Assembly (NCBI GenBank): GCA_964474895.1
Contig: CAYYUK010000012.1
Location: forward strand, 1 to 13,742
Reading direction: 5' to 3'
Origin: CAYFNK01 sp964474895
Lineage (GTDB): Archaea; Nanobdellota; Nanobdellia; SCGC-AAA011-G17; PNOQ01
DNA: 13,742 nt
Below, piece by piece: positions 5,879-13,579 of this stretch (positions within the stretch are counted from its first letter, which is position 1; every line of letters begins with the position of its first letter). The position numbers were made by a program, and so were the translations under genes. The notes beneath the pieces were generated by a model. That model saw nothing but the letters and a program-made list of their open reading frames with translations. It ran no database searches and was not told the DNA's origin.

Positions 5879-8382
5879 AAACTACCACCAAGTTCATCAA
5901 AAGAAGTTATAGTAATCAAAGGACTATTTCCAACACCATAAAGATAAAGTGCACTATCTATCCAATTTTCATTATCTATTTTTCTAACCCTTCTACCTAA
6001 AGGATCATAAACAAAATCCAAATCAAAATTTTCTCCACTAACACTTTTCAGCATACCATTCAAATAATATTCATAATTTGTAATAATCCTTTGGCAATCA
6101 CTTTCAATCAAATTACCAACGTCATCATAATCATAAGTACAACCAACAGTACTATCTAACTTATTATCCGAACCATAATAATATTCATCAGGGAGAACAA
6201 TACCATAAATCTCAACACCCTGGCTCTCAACAGCCCTAGACAACCTATTTCCAACAGAATCATAATCGTAACCAATAGTAAACTCATCTTCCAAGTAATA
6301 CTCATTCTGATCAGAAATTTCAGTTAATCTATAGATATCATCATAACCATACTCGACAAAATTACCATCAATATCAACAATATTTAAAAGATTACCAACG
6401 TCATCATAATCATAAGTTTCCCAAAACAAAGGATTTTCTATTGATTCTACAATGCCCCTCTGATTATATTCATAATCCGTAACAAAAGAAGGATAAACAA
6501 TATTCTTCAAAGAACCTACTTTCTCTCCTCCAGTATTTTCATCACCATATTCATAAGAAACATGCCCGCCAACTAGGCTATGCCCTGAATGATCATAAAA
6601 ATCAACGCCATCCAACTGATTTAACGAATTATATTCATAAGTAGTTTCAACACCATCATAACCAACGATAGAAACAACATTGCCAGCATAGTCATATCCA
6701 TAAACAGTTTCATACTCACGAATACCAATAACTTCACCAGTTCTAATAACATTCCCCCTAAGATCATAAGTATATTCTATAGTTGTGTCACCAACAATTT
6801 TACAAAGTTTTCCGTAACTTGTTGAAACACCTTCTATACAAGAAGTACCATCTAAATTATCATAAAAGTAAGAAATCACTTCTTCATCTTCCCCGTCACT
6901 ATAAACAATTTCAAACAACCTATTCAAATAATCATATTCATTCATAATTGTATACCACTCATTTCCCACATTGTTATTTGAATTGCTATCTGGATTGTTG
7001 TAAATAGTTGTAACCTCTAAATTACCATTCGAATCATAATCATAAGTTCTTTCCCCAGAATCTATACTATAAGACCAAACTAACTGATTTAGTGTATTAT
7101 ACTCATTTTCAAAAGCTTGTCTTCCATCTGAATCCATTCCTTCTTCAAGCCTACTAAGAGAATCATAATCAAAAGTTGGTTTATTTCCTTTGGCATCTTC
7201 GACCTCAATAACATCTCCAAATTTATCAGATTTAGATACAATATAATTTCCTAACTGATCAATTACTTTTCTAAAAGTATAATCTTCATTGCTTCCTTCA
7301 GAACTATATTCATTCTCAACAAAAACATCTGTAACACCCATAAAATAAGTTTGAATCACCCTAACCAGTGGATTGTATTCATAAACATATTGAACTGCAA
7401 ACTCACAATCATCTTCATTGCTAGGAACTCCACCATAACAATCATTATCTATTCCATCACAGCGTTCATAAAAAATTGAACATCTTTGATTATTATTATC
7501 ATCACAATCATTAGTATTAAACGACCAACCCTCAGCAGGACTATCACCAGCACACAATTCAGTAGGGGTGCCATCTTCATTCCCACAACCATCACCATCA
7601 TTATCTAAATAATGAATTAATAGTTCCCAAGCATCTGAATTGCTGTCATCGCAATCAGTACCATCTAGTGACCAGCCATCAATATTAGTATCTTCCCCAA
7701 CACAAAAAGAAGTAACAACATAAGGGTCTCCATACTCATCTCCATCACTATCTCTATAATAAACTATTTCTCTCCAAACATCAGGATTATTATCATTACA
7801 GTCGGGATCGTGTCCTTCTTGCCACCCCCCACCATGAACACTTCCCCAAGTATAACTTCCACATGTAGTTACACCATCACCATCATTATCAAAATCTTCA
7901 TCAACACCACGCTCAACAAAAGACTCATAATCAATAGGTGGATCATAGTCAAGATAGTTTTCCTCCCAATACTGAAGCCAATGCATATCATTACAATTAT
8001 TATCAAACCCATCACAAACTTCAGAAGCTCCAGGATTACTATTTCCATCTTCATCCATACAATCGCCAAATCCTTCTAAACATTGTGGAAAGTATGGCCA
8101 CTCATTATCATAATCAAAATAAAGCTCACAATATCCATCACCATCATTATCACAATCTTCATCTACTATTCCATCACCATCATTATCTATTCCATCACAT
8201 ATCTCAAGGTAAGGAACACATAAATCATTGCCATTAGGTCCTGGATTCCTACACCCTGCTGTTGAACTGCAATGTTCTCCGGGAGAACACCCCCCTGGAT
8301 TACAATCGCATTCACTTTCCATATCCCCGCTAACAAATCCGGCTACAAAAATCAAAAACACAAAAAATAATAAAACCCTCAT
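5875..8382 (-). CDS. Secreted MopE-like metal-binding plus RHS/YD-repeat protein (shell part 2)
   Basis: 835 aa. A signal peptide (about 1-19) is followed by a Cys- and Asp-rich region (20-325) with repeated MopE-type putative metal-binding motifs: ICDGIDNDGDGIVDEDC at 61-77, EVCDGFDNNC at 121-130, DNDGDG at 165-170 and 260-265, and ERCDGIDNDC at 306-315. Residues about 330-815 are YD repeats of the RHS type, such as YDYDDVGNLLNIVD and YEYNSLNQLDG, ending in VYDPLGRRVRKID. The protein stops at TSFDELGGSF, just where the RHS core motif D-x-L-G-S-T-R should continue, so it has no RHS-associated core and no toxin domain. Its ATG overlaps the upstream 1244-aa gene as ATGA, and a G-rich stretch lies about 9 nt before it, so translation is likely coupled. 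In family terms it resembles a TcC-like shell half without its tip. Its 3' end overlaps guaB. Confidence 0.9.
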   Translation of the reverse strand: MRVLLFFVFLIFVAGFVSGDMESECDCNPGGCSPGEHCSSTAGCRNPGPNGNDLCVPYLEICDGIDNDGDGIVDEDCDNDGDGYCELYFDYDNEWPYFPQCLEGFGDCMDEDGNSNPGASEVCDGFDNNCNDMHWLQYWEENYLDYDPPIDYESFVERGVDEDFDNDGDGVTTCGSYTWGSVHGGGWQEGHDPDCNDNNPDVWREIVYYRDSDGDEYGDPYVVTSFCVGEDTNIDGWSLDGTDCDDSNSDAWELLIHYLDNDGDGCGNEDGTPTELCAGDSPAEGWSFNTNDCDDNNNQRCSIFYERCDGIDNDCYGGVPSNEDDCEFAVQYVYEYNPLVRVIQTYFMGVTDVFVENEYSSEGSNEDYTFRKVIDQLGNYIVSKSDKFGDVIEVEDAKGNKPTFDYDSLSRLEEGMDSDGRQAFENEYNTLNQLVWSYSIDSGERTYDYDSNGNLEVTTIYNNPDSNSNNNVGNEWYTIMNEYDYLNRLFEIVYSDGEDEEVISYFYDNLDGTSCIEGVSTSYGKLCKIVGDTTIEYTYDLRGNVIRTGEVIGIREYETVYGYDYAGNVVSIVGYDGVETTYEYNSLNQLDGVDFYDHSGHSLVGGHVSYEYGDENTGGEKVGSLKNIVYPSFVTDYEYNQRGIVESIENPLFWETYDYDDVGNLLNIVDIDGNFVEYGYDDIYRLTEISDQNEYYLEDEFTIGYDYDSVGNRLSRAVESQGVEIYGIVLPDEYYYGSDNKLDSTVGCTYDYDDVGNLIESDCQRIITNYEYYLNGMLKSVSGENFDLDFVYDPLGRRVRKIDNENWIDSALYLYGVGNSPLITITSFDELGGSF
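6112..6138. repeat. 27-bp exact repeat within YD-repeat coding region, copy 1
   Basis: The same 27 bases occur at 6391-6417. Both copies encode the YD-repeat segment YDYDDVGNL in the same frame, so this is coding-level repetition of the RHS repeat with the nucleotide sequence still intact. Confidence 0.8.
6391..6417. repeat. 27-bp exact repeat within YD-repeat coding region, copy 2
   Basis: Second copy of the 6112-6138 sequence. It suggests relatively recent repeat copying or exchange inside the RHS gene compared with the other, diverged YD repeats. Confidence 0.8.
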
Positions 8383-11300
8383 TTAACAAAACCCCCTTTG
8401 TACCTGAGAATCTCATCAGCAGTGTTTTCAGTCAACCCACCCCAATGTCCAAACCAATCCTTTACAGCTCCACCACCAAGCACAGTATAAAACCAAGAAA
8501 TTCCAATTTCTTCTGGCTCAAATTTCATATTAACAAGGCCAAATTCATTATAAGAAGTTCTCGTGACAATTGCAGTATTCTCATCCTTCTGACTAGAAGA
8601 CTGTATGTGCCTTCCTAATCCATCAACATAACTTCTAGATCTAGAGAACATATCTCCACTAATGAGAGACTGGGTCTGCACCCAATTCATGCACACTTCA
8701 TTTTCATCATCCAAATTATTACATCCTTCATTAATACCATAATTATAATCATAAAAGACTAAAGGAATTCTATCCACCACATTTATCCCAGGTGTACTGA
8801 TAGTACTAAGTCTGTTAAACTCATCAAAAGTATAATCGGTAGAGACCTCATTCAGATCTTCAATAGAAGTAACCAAATAATCACTATCATAATATATCTT
8901 AGACTCACGACCCGCTCCATCAATAGTGCAAGTCAAAACAGAAGAATATAAACTATTTCCAGAGTTACACTCTCCACTACCCCCATACTTAAATTCAGAA
9001 TAAATACCTTCGGCATCCATTGATCGCAAGAGATTTCCATAATTATCATAACTCAAAAACTCTGTAACTTTTTTCATTTCAGCCTCAGAAACTATCCCAT
9101 TGCTATCAATGTCTTCCCAGTTCTCAACTTCAGAAGGATACCATGCACCATTGCCAAAATTATTTGAATAAGAAGTTCTAGTTATAGACTCCGCATTACT
9201 AACTTCATTCAAATCACTATCAAAAACTGTACTCTCATCACCAACAATAACTAAATAAGGGGCAAGCAAATTATCTATTCCTTGATAAACCTCATAAGCA
9301 TAATAAGTTTCAATTCTTCTCTCTTTCAAATCATTCCCATAAGAAACGACATATCTTGGCTGACCATTCCACGTTCTATCAGGGTTAGTAGTACCAAAAT
9401 TCCTTGTAGCATAGTCTGTAGTAAGAGTAGTTCCACCTTCTAAAACTTCTAAAGTAGAAGTTAATATAAAATTATTAAACCTAACCTGACTATTTGGATT
9501 CTCTCCAGAATAATAAATCCAGCCTTGGTTTCCCACAAATTGATAAGTATTTTCTACCTCTGAAACAACTTCAAAATTATTATCATAATTCTTAAATCCT
9601 TTTAGCATTCCATAGGCTCCTTCATTAACTAAAATATCTCCATGATGCAAAACACCAGCATACCACTTACTAGTTTCAAGAACATCGCACTGATTATTGT
9701 TGTCAGCATCTCCTTCATACAAATTCTCCTTACCAATACAACTAGGCAGTTCATCAACAGGGTTTACATAAGATGCAAACGTTTCATAACCTTCTTCTTC
9801 ATTCTCTTCTAAAATAACATAAGACAATGAATCTGAACAATCATTTGGACAAATATCAACAACTTCAACAGCCCCCCTATCTCCAACATAAAAAGTTTCA
9901 ATTGGCTCTTCAGGATACTCCAATGAATACAAAGAGTATGTATAATGAGGTCTACCAACAAATATGTTCAAACCTTCTCTTGGAAATACAGGATTTCCCC
10001 TTGCTCCACAAAATCCAAACAAAATATTTTGATCTAAATAATGATACTGACAAGATTCCTGCCAGTCATCCCAAAGATCCCCAAAGATATCTACACTAAA
10101 ATCAGTACCTTCTTCAGGATTAATAGACGGACTATGAAATTCAGAAACACTGAAACCCCTATTCCTAAAAGAAGTTTCATCATCAGGATCATAACCTTGA
10201 ACCACTGCAACCTTCTCATAAAAAACATTATTGCTCATATAAGGATTACCAAAAACAAAGAAGTTTGGAGAATCCTCAGAATAATAGGGCATATCATAAG
10301 AAATACTCCCACTACTACCAGCATAAATTGGATCTTCATAAAAATATCCTGTAGACTCTGCATTGGACAATATCAAAGTAGGATTTTCAGAGTAAAGATA
10401 TCTAACACTATAACATTCTCCATAACCATCACAATGTTGAATCCACTTTGCTCTAACACCACCACCATAATTAGTTGAAACATCCCAATGATTAATTTTA
10501 TCATATCTATCAGATTCATAACCAATATGGCTACTGCCGCCAGAAGGCCAATCAATATCAGACAATGACCATGCTTCAGGAATCAACCCATCTAACCAGC
10601 CATCTTTATTGTGCTCCAAGATATCCCCATCAGAATAATAATTGCCCCACCTATCAAAATTATTAATATCATAATCTAAATTCTCTTCAGCATACTCAAA
10701 TTCATATGGAGCTAATGCAGTTCCATCGGAACCATATGTAATCACTTCTCTCAATGTCAACCTTCCTGAAGAAGAATCGGGAGTATCTTGAGCAAGAGAA
10801 TGATCGTAAACAAATTCAACCCTACTAACAACACCATTATCTAGTTTAGAACGGACTTCAATAGAATTTAACTTAGGTAATTTGTCTCCATTTGAGTCTC
10901 TAGTATCAGCCCTCTCTGTATCTGTGTAAAAATAAGCAATATGTGTAGGGGTCTCAATTGATCCAAGAACAGAAATTTCCGAATCGTAACCAACTTTGCT
11001 CCTTATACCAGTACCAGTTACAAAACAATTTCTTCCAGAATCAGAATGAGGACTTTCAATATTGTAAAGATTTCCACCAGAATAAACTTCATTATAATTG
11101 AAGCTCACCCAATTACCAAGATCTGAATCATCGGGACCATCTTCTCCAAGATCAACATAATCGTGACTCAAAATCTCACTAGCCTTCCAAGAAGAAATAT
11201 AAGAACCGCCTTTTTCAGTTCTAAAGTAATACTCATTATCTAAACAAGAACGATAGTTCCCATCTTCATCAGGAGAACCAGTCCTAGATCGATAGTTATC

Positions 11301-12113
11301 TTTACGAATTGTTTCATCCATAACAATTTTAGTTCCGCCTGGAGTTGGATACTCAAACCCAATTATTTCATTACCAAGAGTTATAGGATCAATATCCTCT
11401 ACCTTAAAATTACCAGATCTCAAAAACTTAAATCCATCATAATCTCCAAACATTTTAGCACCATTATAAAAATAAAGATCTGTGCTATTATAATCATAAA
11501 AATCCTCTTCATAACTACCACAATCGGTGCCAAAGTTAAACTTTCCATTTACAGATCTAACATTTTCTTCCCCATATTCAAGATCAAGACCTCCCAAATC
11601 TTTTGTATATGTGGGGAAATATCCACTATCAAAAGAATATCTATCTAAATCAACATTTACAACGCTCTCAATAAAATCAAACTCAAAGTCAAAAGCATCT
11701 GCAAAAAGATGTATAAATTCAGACCACCAACTTTGATCTAAACCGGTCTCATACTCAAAAATAACATTATAACAAGAATGATCATCTGGTACACCTTGAA
11801 CACTACGTGTAACTTTTGGAATATCAAGCATCCATCCAAGACCAACCCAACTAGCACTTTGCTCCAATTTTATTCCAGAAGAATATTTCAGAACCAAAGG
11901 ATAATCCAGGCCACCCCTGCCCGGAACAGTAAGCAAAGGTATGGAAACAGAAGGATCCCCACTGGCCAAATTCACATTCAACATATCAGGATAAACAACA
12001 AATTCTGTAGGAATTGGGGCTCTGTTAACATCCGGATTAGCATTAACAGGAACACTATAAAAAATCATGAATAGTATTACCAAAAAAACACTTAACCTAC
12101 AAACTTTTTCCAT
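8379..12113 (-). CDS. Secreted SpvB/RHS shell protein, TcB-like (shell part 1)
   Basis: 1244 aa. A signal sequence at about 1-25 (VFLVILFMIFYS...VNA) leads into an SpvB/RHS N-terminal domain: NLASGDPSVSIPLLTVPGRG at 48-67, SGIKLEQSASWVGLGW at 79-94 and VTRSVQGVPDD at 101-111. This wording is typical of large Bacteroidota RHS proteins. The middle (about 200-960) is strand-rich, Tyr/Asp-rich sequence like the central part of TcB-type shells. Two Ca-binding loops of EF-hand form are visible: DADNNNQCDVLE at 802-813 (Asn instead of the usual Gly) and DIDSNGIVSEAE at 1001-1012. YD/RHS repeats occupy about 1015-1200 (FLSYDNYGNLLRSMDAEG, DGLGRHIQ). The protein ends without an RHS core. A TATA box lies 27 nt before the ATG. 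The TGA stop overlaps the start of the 835-aa gene, so the two probably form one operon and one assembly at the cell exterior. Confidence 0.9.
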   Translation of the reverse strand: MEKVCRLSVFLVILFMIFYSVPVNANPDVNRAPIPTEFVVYPDMLNVNLASGDPSVSIPLLTVPGRGGLDYPLVLKYSSGIKLEQSASWVGLGWMLDIPKVTRSVQGVPDDHSCYNVIFEYETGLDQSWWSEFIHLFADAFDFEFDFIESVVNVDLDRYSFDSGYFPTYTKDLGGLDLEYGEENVRSVNGKFNFGTDCGSYEEDFYDYNSTDLYFYNGAKMFGDYDGFKFLRSGNFKVEDIDPITLGNEIIGFEYPTPGGTKIVMDETIRKDNYRSRTGSPDEDGNYRSCLDNEYYFRTEKGGSYISSWKASEILSHDYVDLGEDGPDDSDLGNWVSFNYNEVYSGGNLYNIESPHSDSGRNCFVTGTGIRSKVGYDSEISVLGSIETPTHIAYFYTDTERADTRDSNGDKLPKLNSIEVRSKLDNGVVSRVEFVYDHSLAQDTPDSSSGRLTLREVITYGSDGTALAPYEFEYAEENLDYDINNFDRWGNYYSDGDILEHNKDGWLDGLIPEAWSLSDIDWPSGGSSHIGYESDRYDKINHWDVSTNYGGGVRAKWIQHCDGYGECYSVRYLYSENPTLILSNAESTGYFYEDPIYAGSSGSISYDMPYYSEDSPNFFVFGNPYMSNNVFYEKVAVVQGYDPDDETSFRNRGFSVSEFHSPSINPEEGTDFSVDIFGDLWDDWQESCQYHYLDQNILFGFCGARGNPVFPREGLNIFVGRPHYTYSLYSLEYPEEPIETFYVGDRGAVEVVDICPNDCSDSLSYVILEENEEEGYETFASYVNPVDELPSCIGKENLYEGDADNNNQCDVLETSKWYAGVLHHGDILVNEGAYGMLKGFKNYDNNFEVVSEVENTYQFVGNQGWIYYSGENPNSQVRFNNFILTSTLEVLEGGTTLTTDYATRNFGTTNPDRTWNGQPRYVVSYGNDLKERRIETYYAYEVYQGIDNLLAPYLVIVGDESTVFDSDLNEVSNAESITRTSYSNNFGNGAWYPSEVENWEDIDSNGIVSEAEMKKVTEFLSYDNYGNLLRSMDAEGIYSEFKYGGSGECNSGNSLYSSVLTCTIDGAGRESKIYYDSDYLVTSIEDLNEVSTDYTFDEFNRLSTISTPGINVVDRIPLVFYDYNYGINEGCNNLDDENEVCMNWVQTQSLISGDMFSRSRSYVDGLGRHIQSSSQKDENTAIVTRTSYNEFGLVNMKFEPEEIGISWFYTVLGGGAVKDWFGHWGGLTENTADEILRYKGGFVK

Positions 12114-12133
12114 TATTTTGTAACTCCGTTAAA

Positions 12134-12144
12134 CCTTAAATATC
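12134..12144 (-). promoter_or_regulatory. TATA box of the RHS shell operon
   Basis: The minus strand reads GATATTTAAGG, centred 27 nt before the ATG at 12113, consistent with a leaderless transcript covering both shell genes. It lies between the pilin-like gene stop (12148) and the shell start. Confidence 0.55.
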
Positions 12145-12147
12145 TTC

Positions 12148-12591
12148 CTAATCCAAATAAACGGCATCTATCTCGGAAACTAAATCACCACTACCAACAA
12201 TATTCTCATTAAAAACTATTCCAAAAACTTTTGACTCATAAGCACCCAACCCAATATCAACAGGATCACAAACAGAAGTACCACTCAGATTACCAGTAGT
12301 AGTAACCAAATAATTAACATTCTTACTTTCTTCATTCACAATTAAAATACAATAACATTGATCTGCATTTTCATCACAATCAATCCTATTATTGATACAA
12401 GCATCATCATCACAACTAACACCAGGGGAAGCCCTCACACCAAAATCTAAAATTTGAAAAGTAAAAGACTGCTTTTCCATCTCTCCTTTAGTTAACCCAG
12501 AACTCCACATAAAAATAAAAGAAGCCATAACAAAGACAAAACCTACCAAAATTACAGTAACTATTAATGGAGAAACTCCTTTCTTATTCAT
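12148..12591 (-). CDS. Archaeal type IV pilin-like protein
   Basis: 147 aa from the ATG at 12589-12591. A TTG six codons upstream (12609) is in frame, but the ATG gives the proper N-terminus and lies 27 nt from a TATA box. The start MNKKGVSPLIVTVILVGFVF matches the archaeal pilin/archaellin class III signal: a short basic leader, K-K-G before a conserved V-S-P and a long hydrophobic helix (about 6-29). Cleavage by prepilin peptidase after Gly5 would be expected. The mature exterior part has six cysteines (60, 65, 72, 79, 81, 108) and an acidic CDDDAC loop, unusual for archaeal pilins but compatible with disulfides. It ends 34 bp before the RHS shell gene on the same strand, so it may be co-regulated; no functional link is shown. 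A generic pilin-fold surface protein is the safest call. Confidence 0.82.
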   Translation of the reverse strand: MNKKGVSPLIVTVILVGFVFVMASFIFMWSSGLTKGEMEKQSFTFQILDFGVRASPGVSCDDDACINNRIDCDENADQCYCILIVNEESKNVNYLVTTTGNLSGTSVCDPVDIGLGAYESKVFGIVFNENIVGSGDLVSEIDAVYLD

Positions 12592-12613
12592 ACAGCTAAA
12601 ATCAAACAATTAC

Positions 12614-12622
12614 TATTTAAAG
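12614..12622 (-). promoter_or_regulatory. TATA box of the pilin-like gene
   Basis: The minus strand reads CTTTAAATA, centred 27 nt before the ATG at 12591. It would lie only about 9 nt from the alternative TTG at 12609, which argues against that longer start. Confidence 0.55.
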
Positions 12623-12696
12623 ATTTTCATATAAAAACAAACACCAATAAATTAAATTTCGACTACAAAAAATGTAAACAAAATATTCAAAGTAAT

Positions 12697-12840
12697 TTAC
12701 TCAATCTCAAAGGTATCAACCTGAATCCTTTCATTAGTTTCCAATTCCCTTTCTAAATCATTAATATCTGCCTGACTAACTGCCAAACTTGTATTTACAG
12801 AAGCCAAACCTACCAATAATGAATTTACTAATTTGCCCAT
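12697..12840 (-). CDS. 47-aa secreted small protein, possibly a frameshifted or truncated paralogue
   Basis: 47 codons: a short N-terminus (MGKLVN), a hydrophobic stretch to about residue 21 (SLLVGLASVNTSLAV), then an acidic helix-like tail (SQADINDLERELETN and beyond) ending in EIE. A GAGGT Shine-Dalgarno-like sequence lies just before this ATG. Its upstream region is a near copy of that of the 221-aa gene, and the copied spacing fits a different ATG at 12849-12851, which opens only seven codons (MRLKWAN, stop) in another frame. The protein layout (signal peptide, then V-S-x-x-x-x-x-D) faintly resembles the start of the 221-aa protein. So it is either a real small secreted protein whose start has shifted or the remnant of a duplicated gene. 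I recognise no family. Confidence 0.5.
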   Translation of the reverse strand: MGKLVNSLLVGLASVNTSLAVSQADINDLERELETNERIQVDTFEIE

Positions 12841-12848
12841 TTTAACCT

Positions 12849-12882
12849 CATAAAAAAGTAAACTACAGCTAACTTAAAAAAC
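12849..12882 (-). repeat. Duplicated promoter/start region, copy upstream of the 47-aa ORF
   Basis: The 31 bases 12852-12882 match 13549-13579 at 27 positions, and the match continues into ATG-AG. The copy includes the TATA element GTTTTTTAAG at 12873-12882 and ends in a T6 run beside the ATG. The TATA centre is 26 nt from this ATG (12851) but 37 nt from the ATG of the 47-aa frame. Confidence 0.75.
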
Positions 12883-13548
12883 TTACTCAACCAGACCACG
12901 TTTTTCTAATTTCCTACTAATACCATAATACATAGCTTTAAACTCAAAATCATAATCTCCTTGAATTCTTCCCCTCAAACCCTCAGCCCCAACTTCAAAA
13001 TTTCCACCATAAGTTGCTTCTAAATTATCACCATTAGTTCTAAAAACATTAAACCAATCCTCGGGTTGTCCATTTTCATCAAGATAATCATCTTCAGTAA
13101 ACTTCAAACTTCTTCTAAACTGCGCCGTATCAATCTCACAACCCCATAACTGTCTCAGCAAATCTTCAAAAGTATCTTTACGTCTATCACTCGACAAATA
13201 AGCAAGAGGATTTAATCTAGATTCAACTTTATGTGAAGTAAGACTAACATCTACTTGACCATCATTATCAAAGTCAAAATATTTATGTACTGGAGAAATA
13301 TATGTACTATTCCCTTCAGTCGTAATTTCAGTACCTTCCTTACTAATTTCTATTCCATTTCCCCAAAAACTACCTATATAGTTATAGTAAACTTGACCTT
13401 GATTATCAATTTGCCTACCACGATAGTGTATATTCTCAGAATTTATTCTCAACAAAGCATCCATATCATCAACTTCTTCCCTACTAACTCCAAAAGCTGT
13501 ACTTGCAAGAACTAATCCTGCCAAGACAGCACTCTTCAAAAATCTCAT
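12883..13548 (-). CDS. Secreted hypothetical protein with Ca-binding-like D-x-D-x-D-G loop
   Basis: 221 aa from the ATG at 13546-13548; an in-frame TTG at 13569 would add seven residues but lies in the TATA/start-copy region, so the ATG is preferred. Residues 1-20 are a clear signal peptide (MRFLKSAVLAGLVLASTAFG). The mature part starts VSREEVDDMD, is rich in Asp, Asn and Gly, and contains DFDNDGQVD at 92-100, a loop of the EF-hand/FG-GAP type. The second half is mixed alpha/beta with one Cys (WGCEI) and a basic C-terminus. I recognise no family. The upstream TATA directly abuts the stop of the decarboxylase gene, so the gene probably has its own leaderless transcript. Position near the RHS and pilin genes suggests only that it is another exported accessory protein. 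Confidence 0.75.
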   Translation of the reverse strand: MRFLKSAVLAGLVLASTAFGVSREEVDDMDALLRINSENIHYRGRQIDNQGQVYYNYIGSFWGNGIEISKEGTEITTEGNSTYISPVHKYFDFDNDGQVDVSLTSHKVESRLNPLAYLSSDRRKDTFEDLLRQLWGCEIDTAQFRRSLKFTEDDYLDENGQPEDWFNVFRTNGDNLEATYGGNFEVGAEGLRGRIQGDYDFEFKAMYYGISRKLEKRGLVE

Positions 13549-13579
13549 AAAAAAGTAAATCACAACCAACTTAAAAAAC
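13546..13579 (-). repeat. Duplicated promoter/start region, copy upstream of the 221-aa gene
   Basis: Partner of 12849-12882. It holds the TATA element GTTTTTTAAG (13570-13579), centred 26 nt before the ATG at 13548, and the T-rich stretch before the start codon. Four of 31 bases differ from the other copy, all transitions. Confidence 0.75.

Noticed and set aside
6000..7450. Repeated short TCATAATCATA-like units as a CRISPR or tandem-repeat array
   Set aside because: They are irregularly spaced and in frame with the Y-D-Y-D codons of RHS repeats; there are no regular spacers or repeat length.
7810..8237. Plus-strand open frames opposite the MopE-like region, and similar frames opposite the 1244-aa gene and the tips
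   Set aside because: They are low-complexity His/Ile/Asn-rich translations antisense to clearly coding sequence, with no family motif; they are shadows of the real genes.
8370..8400. The 1244-aa and 835-aa genes as one RHS gene broken by a frameshift
   Set aside because: The second frame starts with its own signal peptide and a complete ATGA overlap, followed by a distinct MopE-like region, so it is a separate coupled gene rather than a simple frameshift.
12592..12609. Longer pilin-like protein starting at an in-frame TTG
   Set aside because: The TTG lies only about 9 nt from the TATA centre, and the ATG at 12591 gives the correct pilin leader and spacing.
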